A stretch of DNA of 64,000 bases, taken from assembly GCF_000746085.1 (NCBI RefSeq), contig NZ_JQKO01000017.1, positions 17,324 through 81,323 of the forward strand. Reading direction: 5' to 3'. The notes beneath the pieces were generated by a model. That model had not been told where the DNA came from. It saw only the letters and a program-made list of their open reading frames with translations, and did not search any database. Made by a program: the position numbers and the translations under genes. This document shows, in pieces, positions 53,185-59,625 of the stretch. Numbering within the stretch: the stretch's first letter is position 1; every line of letters begins with the position of its first letter. The DNA comes from Methylocapsa aurea. GTDB lineage: Bacteria; Pseudomonadota; Alphaproteobacteria; Rhizobiales; Beijerinckiaceae.

Positions 53185-53470
53185 TCTTACTTTCCTCTGA
53201 ATTCAAATGGGTTACGAACGAATCGGCAGCTTGTTGCTGCATATTGGCCATCATCGGATCCCGCGGCGAAGCTGGCAATGGCGTCCGTGTGGCCAAATCG
53301 CGGCTGCTTCAAGATTTAGTGGAAAAGCGCCGCAATGGCCAAGGCCTGGATGGTCCACGCCAATTTGTATTGGCGAATGAATTCTAATTTAGCTAACTTT
53401 CCTTAATTTTCATTCTTGCCTCCGGAAATCTTGAGGCCATTTTGGAGATGCGCTTAGGCTTTGAGCGGAC
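53185..53470. other. Spacer upstream of the L,D-transpeptidase
   Basis: With the adjoining repeat this is a 447-bp gap without a gene. The AT-rich part around 53350-53420 probably carries the promoter of the transpeptidase; no clear box pair could be read. Confidence 0.4.
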
Positions 53471-53588
53471 TTAGGGCATGTTCCGAAAAAGTTGATCGAC
53501 TTTTTCGATGAGAACATGCTCCAACTTATTGATCTGGCGCTAGTTCTTATCGATTGGATGATTCCATCCGATAGGAGCGCGCTCTAGG
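53471..53588. repeat. Composite palindromic intergenic repeat (full copy, reverse orientation)
   Basis: TTAGGGCATGTTCCGAAAAA, GATCGACTTTTTCGATGAG, AACATGCTCC, then ATCGATTGGATGATTCCATC and GCGCGCTCTAG. Base by base it parallels the reverse complement of 2795-2911 across the whole length, which defines the family. Confidence 0.8.
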
Positions 53589-53631
53589 TCTTTCGCTGAA
53601 ATGTGTGTCTTCATACGGAGTAGGGGCCCTG

Positions 53632-53865
53632 ATGCCATTTTCGACGCCGATGGCGCTAGCGATCTACTTCACGATTTGGTTCACCGTACTGTTTGCGGTG
53701 CTGCCTTTCGGCGTCCAATCGCAGCATGAGGCGGGCGACATCGTGACTGGTACGGATCCGGGCGCTCCGGTCGCGCCTCGGCTTCTCGTCAAGGCCTTGT
53801 GGACCACTTTCATCTCCGCCGTCGTATTCGCCGGGGTCGTCGCTTTAGCGCATTATGTCGGCTGA
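53632..53865 (+). CDS. DUF1467 family small membrane protein
   Basis: A 77-residue protein with two membrane helices (MALAIYFTIWFTVLFAVLPF and LWTTFISAVVFAGVVALAHY) flanking the conserved loop GVQSQHEAGDIVTGTDPGAP. This is the DUF1467 pattern found across alphaproteobacteria; its function is unknown. The ATG at 53632 has GGAG 11 nt upstream. It lies 57 bp before tRNA-Lys. Confidence 0.9.
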   Translation: MPFSTPMALAIYFTIWFTVLFAVLPFGVQSQHEAGDIVTGTDPGAPVAPRLLVKALWTTFISAVVFAGVVALAHYVG

Positions 53866-53922
53866 CGCGCCTTTCTATTGACGCTTCGGACTGTTGCGGC
53901 TACTTCACCCTCAGCCCTTATG

Positions 53923-53998
53923 GAGCGCGTAGCTCAGTTGGTAGAGCATCTGACTTTTAATCAGAGGGTCATGGGTTCGAATCCCATCGCGCTCACCA
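53923..53998 (+). tRNA. tRNA-Lys (anticodon UUU)
   Basis: A 76-nt tRNA with acceptor arms GAGCGCG and CGCGCTC, D-arm GCTCAGTTGGTAGAGC, anticodon stem TCTGA/TCAGA and loop CTTTTAA. The anticodon TTT is at 53956-53958, the T-arm is ATGGGTTCGAATCCCAT and the CCA end is encoded. The base character changes to accessory genes immediately after it, so it may mark an island boundary. Confidence 0.97.
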
Positions 53999-54439
53999 TC
54001 AAAAACAATGGCTTAGAGCAACAATCTGACCGATCAACGATAAGTTCGCCTGGCTCGGTAAGCGCTCGGTAAGCAGAAATCGGAAATTCGGGGAAAACAT
54101 CGGCCACAGTGCTGGCCGGCAACCGTTCTGCGCCTTGCTCAGGCTTGTCTTCCCGCACCCTGCGCTTTGTGCTCGAGCCAGTTCGGCCGCACGTCTGTGG
54201 GGCGGGCTCGGCATTCGGAGCATTTGAGACGCTCCCGCGTGCGAGGAACGGGGAAGGAGTCCACCAAGCTCGACACGTCGGCCCGGCCAGCGCAGCCCGG
54301 CCATTCCGGCAAGCACCATCAGGCTGCACACGATATTCCGCATCAGCAAAGAGGTTCTCCCGGTTTCCCGGCCCTGACCGGCGAACGAAACTGAATGGGT
54401 TTTGCCGATTCCAGCCGTACGCCGCCGCTCCGTAGCCGA
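53999..54439. other. Spacer after tRNA-Lys holding a gene remnant
   Basis: These 441 bp follow the tRNA and hold no intact gene. A truncated minus-strand remnant occupies 54139-54318 and is listed separately. The rest has no recognisable signal. Confidence 0.45.
54139..54318 (-). pseudogene. Remnant of a small Cys-rich (zinc-ribbon-like) protein gene
   Basis: A 59-codon open stretch ends in a natural TGA and reads LVDSFPVPRTRERLKCSECR, then ARPTDVRPNWLEHKAQGAGR. CSEC followed by a VRPNW segment resembles the C-terminus of small zinc-ribbon proteins common in Hyphomicrobiales. It has no ATG or ribosome-binding site and a stop immediately upstream, so it looks like a 5'-truncated relic. Confidence 0.4.
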
Positions 54440-55807
54440 CTATTTCTTCTGCGCGAACGCCTTGCTACCCTGTATGGACACGACCTTGGCTGACTTCCAC
54501 GGATCGTCATAGGCATGAAAGTGGTCCGTCGTGGGCCATTGGCTCACGACCGCTTTGGTACTGCGGCTTTTGTCGTCAAAGATGAACGACCGTATCATTT
54601 GGTCTAAATCGGCAATCATTTGTGTCTGCGTGTTTGCCTGCCGAGTGTTCATCAGAGCGGCCCAGCAGAAGCCGCTGGCATCCCGGACGAGCAAAGACGT
54701 CGTGCCCGGCAAAATGCCATCGTGAAACCAGTTCTGCTTGTTGCCGTTTCCGCGCACATCCCAACCCTTGGCATATTTAGGGTCTTCATTAGTGGCAAAC
54801 TCACGTGCGGTAGTCGGCGTGGTCATCGTCGCTATCGACGCGGCGCTGAGAATGTCGGGCGGCTGCGAGAAGGCGTCGACATGCACGGCGAAGCGAACAA
54901 GATCGATGGCGGAGGCGATCCAGCCGCCGTGGGAGTCCATGCGAGCAACGGGAATGGCGTAGGGGTCATCCTCTTGCTTCAAAATAACATCACTGGTGCC
55001 GGCGGCACCAACATGGAACCGAATATAATATGGTTGTCCGTAGTAAACGACCTCTCCTACGCGCCTTTGGGCCAACGTGTCCCCGGCGACCTCCATGGTC
55101 GTGATGCCGCAGGGCGCCAGGACATTGGCGCGCACATAATCCGCGTAGGGCTGCCCGCTAACCCGCTCGATAATCCGGCCGAGCAGGCAAAAGCCGAAAT
55201 TGGAATAGGCCCAAATCGCACCTGGTTGATTCTCCAGCGGGCGATTGCGCAGCACCCAGGCGATGAGGTGCTGATGGGTCAGTTCGGGCTGGACGAACAT
55301 CGGATCTCTACTGTCGTTCTGCCAGCCGCCGGAAGCATGCTCCAGCAAGTGTTGCACCGTGATCTGGGCGAGCGAGCTCGGCTTCTGCTCCGGCGTAAGG
55401 GCGTCAAAGCCGAAATCCGAGCCAAACACGCCGCCAGCGCCGAATACTTTGTCAGCGAGGCTCAACCGCCCTTGCTCAACTAGCTTGAAGATGGCGACGA
55501 CCGTGAACGGCTTCGTCACGCTGGCGATCCGGAAGCGGGACCAAGGGCTGACATCCTCGGCCGCCTGGAGGGTTATGCGATCCCATAGGGTGGGCTTGCG
55601 CGCTTGACCAAAACCTTTCGCATAGACGAGCCTTCCGTCCTTCGTGATGGCGATGGACAGGCCGGGAACGCTATATTTTCCCATGTAATTGCCGACGAGC
55701 CGATCAATGGCGTCGAGCTCTGCGGGAATAAACCCAGCAGTGAAAAACAATTCCGCTACTGCGGAAAGCCCCCATTTCGATATCGGCGTAACGAAGTTCT
55801 CATGCAT
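54440..55807 (-). CDS. Serine hydrolase, class C beta-lactamase-like
   Basis: A 455-residue protein with the beta-lactamase/esterase fold. The nucleophile motif is S96-V-T-K99 (RIASVTKPFTVVAIF), the Tyr motif is Y201-S-N203 (AYSNFGFCLLG) and the third is FHDG in WFHDGILPG, as HxG in esterase-like members. It is more likely an esterase or peptidase than a resistance enzyme. There is no clear signal peptide, only a short hydrophobic patch near residues 15-27. The ATG at 55807 is used. It lies in the accessory region after tRNA-Lys. Confidence 0.87.
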   Translation of the reverse strand: MHENFVTPISKWGLSAVAELFFTAGFIPAELDAIDRLVGNYMGKYSVPGLSIAITKDGRLVYAKGFGQARKPTLWDRITLQAAEDVSPWSRFRIASVTKPFTVVAIFKLVEQGRLSLADKVFGAGGVFGSDFGFDALTPEQKPSSLAQITVQHLLEHASGGWQNDSRDPMFVQPELTHQHLIAWVLRNRPLENQPGAIWAYSNFGFCLLGRIIERVSGQPYADYVRANVLAPCGITTMEVAGDTLAQRRVGEVVYYGQPYYIRFHVGAAGTSDVILKQEDDPYAIPVARMDSHGGWIASAIDLVRFAVHVDAFSQPPDILSAASIATMTTPTTAREFATNEDPKYAKGWDVRGNGNKQNWFHDGILPGTTSLLVRDASGFCWAALMNTRQANTQTQMIADLDQMIRSFIFDDKSRSTKAVVSQWPTTDHFHAYDDPWKSAKVVSIQGSKAFAQKK

Positions 55808-55902
55808 CGCCAATCTCCAATCCACCGGATGATAGGGCTAAACCATTAAGGATAGGCGTCTTGGGAAGTCCTGGCCGCTCGCGCGAGCGGCCAGGAACTG
55901 CA

Positions 55903-56148
55903 TCAGTCCTCATCGCCCCTTGGGGGCAACGGCTGAGGATTGATCGCAACCCGGCTGCTCCATGACGACCCGTTGTCGATCGAAGCGCGCTCGCCGACAG
56001 AGGCTGGATGCACCATGAGCGAATCCGAAACGCCTATCTCGGCTCCTCTGGTCCCGTCGACTGTTCGCGCCATGGCTTCGAACGCGATCGCGGAAGTCAT
56101 GATTGTCGCGCCAATGGCGCAAAACATAATTTTGGTGGCGTTCATCAT
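55903..56148 (-). CDS. Small secreted protein with NPQPLPPR motif
   Basis: An 81-residue protein with a signal peptide (MMNATKIMFCAIGATIMTSA...MA). The mature part is about 55 residues, ends in RVAINPQPLPPRGDED and contains no Cys. The NPQPLPP motif is recurrent in otherwise unrelated small secreted proteins; its role is unknown. Two adjacent ATGs (56148 and 56145) are possible starts, with CAGG immediately upstream. Confidence 0.6.
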   Translation of the reverse strand: MMNATKIMFCAIGATIMTSAIAFEAMARTVDGTRGAEIGVSDSLMVHPASVGERASIDNGSSWSSRVAINPQPLPPRGDED

Positions 56149-56351
56149 CCTGATTCTCAGTGTGTCGAAGCGACCTTCGCCTCGGCCACGAATGAGAAAT
56201 TGCCATTCCGTTGCAGCCGCCAATGTGCGCCGTCATACATTGCCCGTGAGGTACGCAAGGGGGCGGCGATCTTGACGGAGCGTTGAGCTTCCGTGCGCTC
56301 AATGCTGAATTGGCGGGAGGCAGCGCGGACGCCGCCTTCATTCCCGCGCCG

Positions 56352-56501
56352 TTAGAGGATCCTGCGGCCTTGAATTACGCGCAGGACGATCACGATGACC
56401 GCTATCACTAGGAGAATATGAATAAACCCGCCCATTGTGTATGAGGAAACTAAACCCAGCAACCAGAGGATGATGAGGATAACCGCTATAGTTTCAAGCA
56501 T
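56352..56501 (-). CDS. Lmo0937-type 49-residue membrane protein
   Basis: A 49-residue protein, nearly all membrane: MLETIAVILIILWLLGLVSS, YTMGGFIHILLVIAVIVIVL, then RVIQGRRIL. This two-helix pattern is that of the lmo0937 family of small stress-associated membrane proteins, common in bacteria. AGGGAG lies 6 nt before the ATG. It is short and easy to miss. Confidence 0.85.
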   Translation of the reverse strand: MLETIAVILIILWLLGLVSSYTMGGFIHILLVIAVIVIVLRVIQGRRIL

Positions 56502-56514
56502 TTGCTCTCTCCCT

Positions 56515-56635
56515 TTTAACTGACCTTCCCCAGAAGACCGCCGGTTTCCACCTGCTGGCTTTCTTGATTCTCACACCGGCCCCGCCACCGTCATTCTCGG
56601 CGACGAACTCGAAGAAGCCGGGACTGGACCGGGTT
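56515..56635 (-). pseudogene. 3' remnant of an HTH regulator gene
   Basis: The minus strand reads GFFEFVAENDGGGAGVRIKK before drifting into non-homologous codons. This is the C-terminal signature seen in the intact XRE gene immediately upstream (AGVEFIPENGGGAGVRLKE). Only the 3' tail is left, so it is a decayed duplicate or a recombination scar abutting the intact gene's stop. Confidence 0.55.
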
Positions 56636-57043
56636 TCATTCCTTTTCCTCCTTGCGCAACTTCGCGCGGCGGTTTTTCAGTTCCACCAGTTCGTTCTGAT
56701 CGTGGGCGCGCCGCAGTTGCTTCATCCCCCTTTTCGGGCTGGGCTTCTCGTTGTCCGGCTCCGGAGTCATATCGGCCTTCAAGGCGTCAATCTGGCCCGT
56801 TAGATTGGCTACCGTCTCCGAACGTTCCTTGAGCCTGACGCCAGCACCTCCCCCATTTTCAGGGATGAACTCGACGCCGGCGGTCTCGAGCGCGGCGCGG
56901 ATAGCGTCGACCGTGCGTTCCTTCAAGGCTTCTCCCCGCTCAAGACGGGCGACCGTATCTGGGGAAACATGCGCAAGTTCAGCAAGCTCTCGCACTCCCA
57001 AACCTAGCGCGACACGCGCCATCTTGCATTGAACCGCCTGCAT
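56636..57043 (-). CDS. XRE-family helix-turn-helix regulator
   Basis: A 135-residue protein. The helix-turn-helix lies in the first 60 residues (MARVALGLGVRELAELAHVS, PDTVARLERGEALKERTVDA), followed by the typical AGVEFIPENGGGAGVRLKE. The C-terminal 55 residues are charged and probably coiled. It is divergent from the early-type prophage genes across an operator-like region with two GTTACGATT repeats, so it likely controls them. Confidence 0.87.
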   Translation of the reverse strand: MQAVQCKMARVALGLGVRELAELAHVSPDTVARLERGEALKERTVDAIRAALETAGVEFIPENGGGAGVRLKERSETVANLTGQIDALKADMTPEPDNEKPSPKRGMKQLRRAHDQNELVELKNRRAKLRKEEKE

Positions 57044-57054
57044 TTCATAACCAC

Positions 57055-57112
57055 GTTACGATTATTGTTGACAGGCCTTCGGCCTTAGAGCTATCGTAGC
57101 TTAGTTACGATT
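57055..57112. promoter_or_regulatory. Divergent prophage promoter with operator repeats
   Basis: GTTACGATT occurs at 57055-57063 and 57104-57112. Between them TTGACA (57068-57073) and TATCGT (57092-57097), 18 bp apart, form a good plus-strand -35/-10 pair. A regulator bound to both repeats would cover the promoter. Confidence 0.6.
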
Positions 57113-57131
57113 TCAGTACAAGGTGACGCTA

Positions 57132-57548
57132 ATGCCCGCCATCACCCACTCCGCCACCTTCGACCGCTCGACCATCATGCGCACGGCCCATGCCGCCGCG
57201 AAGGCCCGCATGGCGCCGAGCAAGAGCTATCGCTACGGCGATCGGATCGACCGCAAGCTCGGTATGTACGTCGCGCCTTTCAGCTATCGGGAGGCCTTTG
57301 CTGCTGCTCTCAAGCAGGCATGGCGAGAGGCAAAGGCGATTGCACAGTCTGCCGCGCTCGCCGCCGCCGCTCCTTCCCTCACAGCCGATGAAGCGGCGCG
57401 GGTGCGCGATCTCGAAGTCATGGCCTGGCGTCAGCCCGTCACTCGTCGCGGGAATGACCTCATGCGCGATCTCCAAGCCGAGGCGCAGGCCATCCGAACT
57501 GAGGCGCAGCGCAGAAGCAACCCCGTTGCCTTTGGCGTCGCCGCCTGA
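57132..57548 (+). CDS. Prophage protein of unknown function, first of plus-strand run
   Basis: A 138-residue, mainly helical, Ala- and Arg-rich protein (MPAITHSATFDRSTIMRTAH, SYREAFAAALKQAWREAKAI). It has no recognisable domain. AAGG lies 8 nt before the ATG, and the divergent promoter is just upstream. It begins a plus-strand series of small genes with individual good ribosome-binding sites, as in phage early regions. Confidence 0.65.
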   Translation: MPAITHSATFDRSTIMRTAHAAAKARMAPSKSYRYGDRIDRKLGMYVAPFSYREAFAAALKQAWREAKAIAQSAALAAAAPSLTADEAARVRDLEVMAWRQPVTRRGNDLMRDLQAEAQAIRTEAQRRSNPVAFGVAA

Positions 57549-57590
57549 CCGTCAACCAGCATTTTCAGCACAAATCAGGAGCAAACCCAG

Positions 57591-57848
57591 ATGTCCAAAA
57601 AATCCACAGAGATTTCCATCGCCTCGGCGACGCGCGAGCTCGAAGGCGTCCGCCGGGCCGCGTCGATGGCGGGACGCGCGATGCAGCGCCTCGAAGCCGA
57701 CGCCGAGCGCATTGCGGGCGAAGTCGGAACGTCAGGCCGAAGCCTTCGCCTTGTCTCGGCCAGCGAACAATTTTCCGCGCTGATCAAGCACGGCAAGACC
57801 GTGATCCAAATCGAGGGCGACGCCTTCGCGATCACATCCGGAGACTGA
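57591..57848 (+). CDS. Prophage protein of unknown function
   Basis: An 85-residue helical protein (ISIASATRELEGVRRAASMA, GRAMQRLEADAERIAGEVG). An AGGAG sequence precedes the ATG by about 10 nt. The C-terminal half ends with LIKHGKTVIQIEGDAFAI. I recognise no domain. It is the second gene of the plus-strand run. Confidence 0.65.
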   Translation: MSKKSTEISIASATRELEGVRRAASMAGRAMQRLEADAERIAGEVGTSGRSLRLVSASEQFSALIKHGKTVIQIEGDAFAITSGD

Positions 57849-57884
57849 CGCGCTCATATCCTCTCATCCGCAGGAGCAACCACA

Positions 57885-58157
57885 ATGCTGAACCCCACCG
57901 TTCAGGCAAGCGCTACCGGCTTGCCTGCGCCACGCCTGAAACTTCCGCTGCACGAAGTCATTTGGATGCGGCTTCAATTCCGCTACGCGATGGCTCTTCT
58001 TCGCCTCGCCGAACAGGCGGAAAAGCTCCGGCGCGCAGCCTCCGGAGAGGCTATGCGGATTTCCGGGGACCTCCTCGAAAGGATCGATCCAGGCTGGCGC
58101 GTGGCCGGCAAGGGCGATGAACCCAACTTCAACGGGAGCAGTTGCAATGCCGAATGA
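57885..58157 (+). CDS. Prophage protein of unknown function
   Basis: A 90-residue protein with a central helical section (LHEVIWMRLQFRYAMALLRL, AEQAEKLRRAASGEAMRI). CAGGAG precedes the ATG. It overlaps the next gene by 11 bp, showing a compact phage-like arrangement. No family is recognised. Confidence 0.65.
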   Translation: MLNPTVQASATGLPAPRLKLPLHEVIWMRLQFRYAMALLRLAEQAEKLRRAASGEAMRISGDLLERIDPGWRVAGKGDEPNFNGSSCNAE

Positions 58158-58620
58158 ACCCATTCCGGCAGCCGATACCGGCTTGCCAAATCTCGACCAT
58201 GGACCAGGCATGAAGGTTGGCGATCTGGGGTTGGAAATATGCCGATCCCGATCAATCGCCGCCTTGAGGCCAACGGTTCTCTCCCCCGAATATTTGGACG
58301 AGTTCTTGGCTATTCTGGATCGCTTCCTTTCCTACGAGGATAAGATCCCTCACGAGTGGAACAAGTGGCGCGCGTCAGGCTTTGCAAACCGAACCCGCTT
58401 TCTTGAAGAAAGGGAGCAGCTTAAAAAAGAAAGGGATGACGTCCGCAGAAAGATGACCCGCTTCCTCAAGATGATGCGGGAGGCGCAATCGAAGAACATC
58501 GACGACATTCTTTTCAAGGCCTATGTCGCCGATGCGGTGGAGTCTTCTGAACCGTTCAAGAACTCCCTAAGCCACTCACTTCTTGGCGACCTTTTGGCCA
58601 GCGACTGTTGGAGGGCCTGA
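58147..58620 (+). CDS. Prophage protein of unknown function
   Basis: A 157-residue protein with a charged central coiled-coil-like part (RTRFLEEREQLKKERDDVRR, KMTRFLKMMREAQSKNIDDI). A GGGAGC sequence lies 7 nt before the ATG at 58147. The ending is hydrophobic (SLSHSLLGDLLASDCW). I recognise no domain; a structural or DNA-binding helper role is possible. Confidence 0.65.
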   Translation: MPNEPIPAADTGLPNLDHGPGMKVGDLGLEICRSRSIAALRPTVLSPEYLDEFLAILDRFLSYEDKIPHEWNKWRASGFANRTRFLEEREQLKKERDDVRRKMTRFLKMMREAQSKNIDDILFKAYVADAVESSEPFKNSLSHSLLGDLLASDCWRA

Positions 58621-58622
58621 CC

Positions 58623-58946
58623 ATGACAAACGAAAACGCAATTCAAATTTATAACGACCTGACCGAAGTTTCCCATCTGCTCGCCGCCGCATTTCTCGCC
58701 GTCGACGGCATGCGCAGCGATCGGTCAGAACCGATGATGGCGCTGCTGAATGTGATCGAACACAAGGTCAAAGAGCTCCGGGAAAACACCATGACTTTCG
58801 GCGGAATCAGCGACCCGGACTCGAAAAGCCCTGCGCTGAAGCTGGAGACGAGCAACGCCGTCGGTATTGGGAGATTGGCAAAGTGGTGCGCGGCGGGCGG
58901 CCTATTCACAGCCGTTATGGTGTTTCTTTTCCGGCACTTGCCTTGA
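58623..58946 (+). CDS. Prophage small membrane protein
   Basis: A 107-residue protein with a helical N-terminal domain (IQIYNDLTEVSHLLAAAFLA) and a single C-terminal membrane helix (WCAAGGLFTAVMVFLFRHLP). GGAGGG lies about 8 nt before the ATG, two bases after the previous stop. A membrane-located phage accessory function is possible; nothing more can be said. Confidence 0.65.
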   Translation: MTNENAIQIYNDLTEVSHLLAAAFLAVDGMRSDRSEPMMALLNVIEHKVKELRENTMTFGGISDPDSKSPALKLETSNAVGIGRLAKWCAAGGLFTAVMVFLFRHLP

Positions 58947-59029
58947 ATGCTCGGAAGAATTCAGAGGCCGACATTTTCGACCGTTTGAAATCAATGATTT
59001 ATGCGGCGCATATTGAAGGAGAAGCCCCA

Positions 59030-59401
59030 ATGACAACGAAATCGAAGACACGCAAGGCGCCGACGGCCAAGAAACGCGACATATGCACCATCAAGCAAGC
59101 CGCGGAACTGGATTTTTCCCCCGCCTGGACGAGCGATCAGATCACGAAGTTTCCGACCCCGGAACAGTTCAATAATCCCCACCTTATAAATTGCCGCCTT
59201 GCCGTTGTTATTTTAGGGAAAACTAAGCCGGAGGTTATGGCGCTGTTCGATGGCGAACACGATAGCCTTATGATGGATATGGTGGACAATTTTCAGGAGA
59301 CACGTAAGTTTTTTATGGAGATTTGCGAGACCTTGGACGCCGCCCACAGTCGCCTTTTGGTTGCCTGCGCCAGCGTTGCTAGAGCGTCGCAACCGACCTG
59401 A
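59030..59401 (+). CDS. Prophage protein of unknown function
   Basis: A 123-residue protein with a Lys/Arg-rich start (MTTKSKTRKAPTAKKRDICT). A mixed region follows (RLAVVILGKTKPEVMALFDG), then a helical C-terminus (FFMEICETLDAAHSRLLVAC). GAAGGAG lies 8 nt before the ATG. It ends the plus-strand run, facing the minus-strand late-type genes. Confidence 0.6.
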   Translation: MTTKSKTRKAPTAKKRDICTIKQAAELDFSPAWTSDQITKFPTPEQFNNPHLINCRLAVVILGKTKPEVMALFDGEHDSLMMDMVDNFQETRKFFMEICETLDAAHSRLLVACASVARASQPT

Positions 59402-59448
59402 CGCCGGCGGACCGGGCGAAGCAAACCGCCCGCCCCGCGCCGCAGCGC

Positions 59449-59625
59449 CTATTCTCGGCCGCCCTTGATCACTGCGAATTTTGGCCGGCGCCGTGGCGGG
59501 TCATCTACCTCCGGCTTTCCAACGATCTCGATCAAACGATCCCATAGGCTGAGCGGCTCAGCCTGTAGACCGGGGGCTTGCTGAATCTGCGTCTCGGGTT
59601 CGCCGGCTGGCATTTCCTCGGTCAT
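59449..59625 (-). CDS. Small prophage protein coupled to the virion protein gene
   Basis: A 58-residue protein (MTEEMPAGEPETQIQQAPGL, LSLWDRLIEIVGKPEVDDPP, then RRRPKFAVIKGGRE). Its ATG overlaps the stop of the 746-residue gene by four bases (ATGA), so translation is coupled. It is acidic at the start and basic at the end, without a known domain. It is the last gene of the minus-strand run. Confidence 0.7.
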   Translation of the reverse strand: MTEEMPAGEPETQIQQAPGLQAEPLSLWDRLIEIVGKPEVDDPPRRRPKFAVIKGGRE

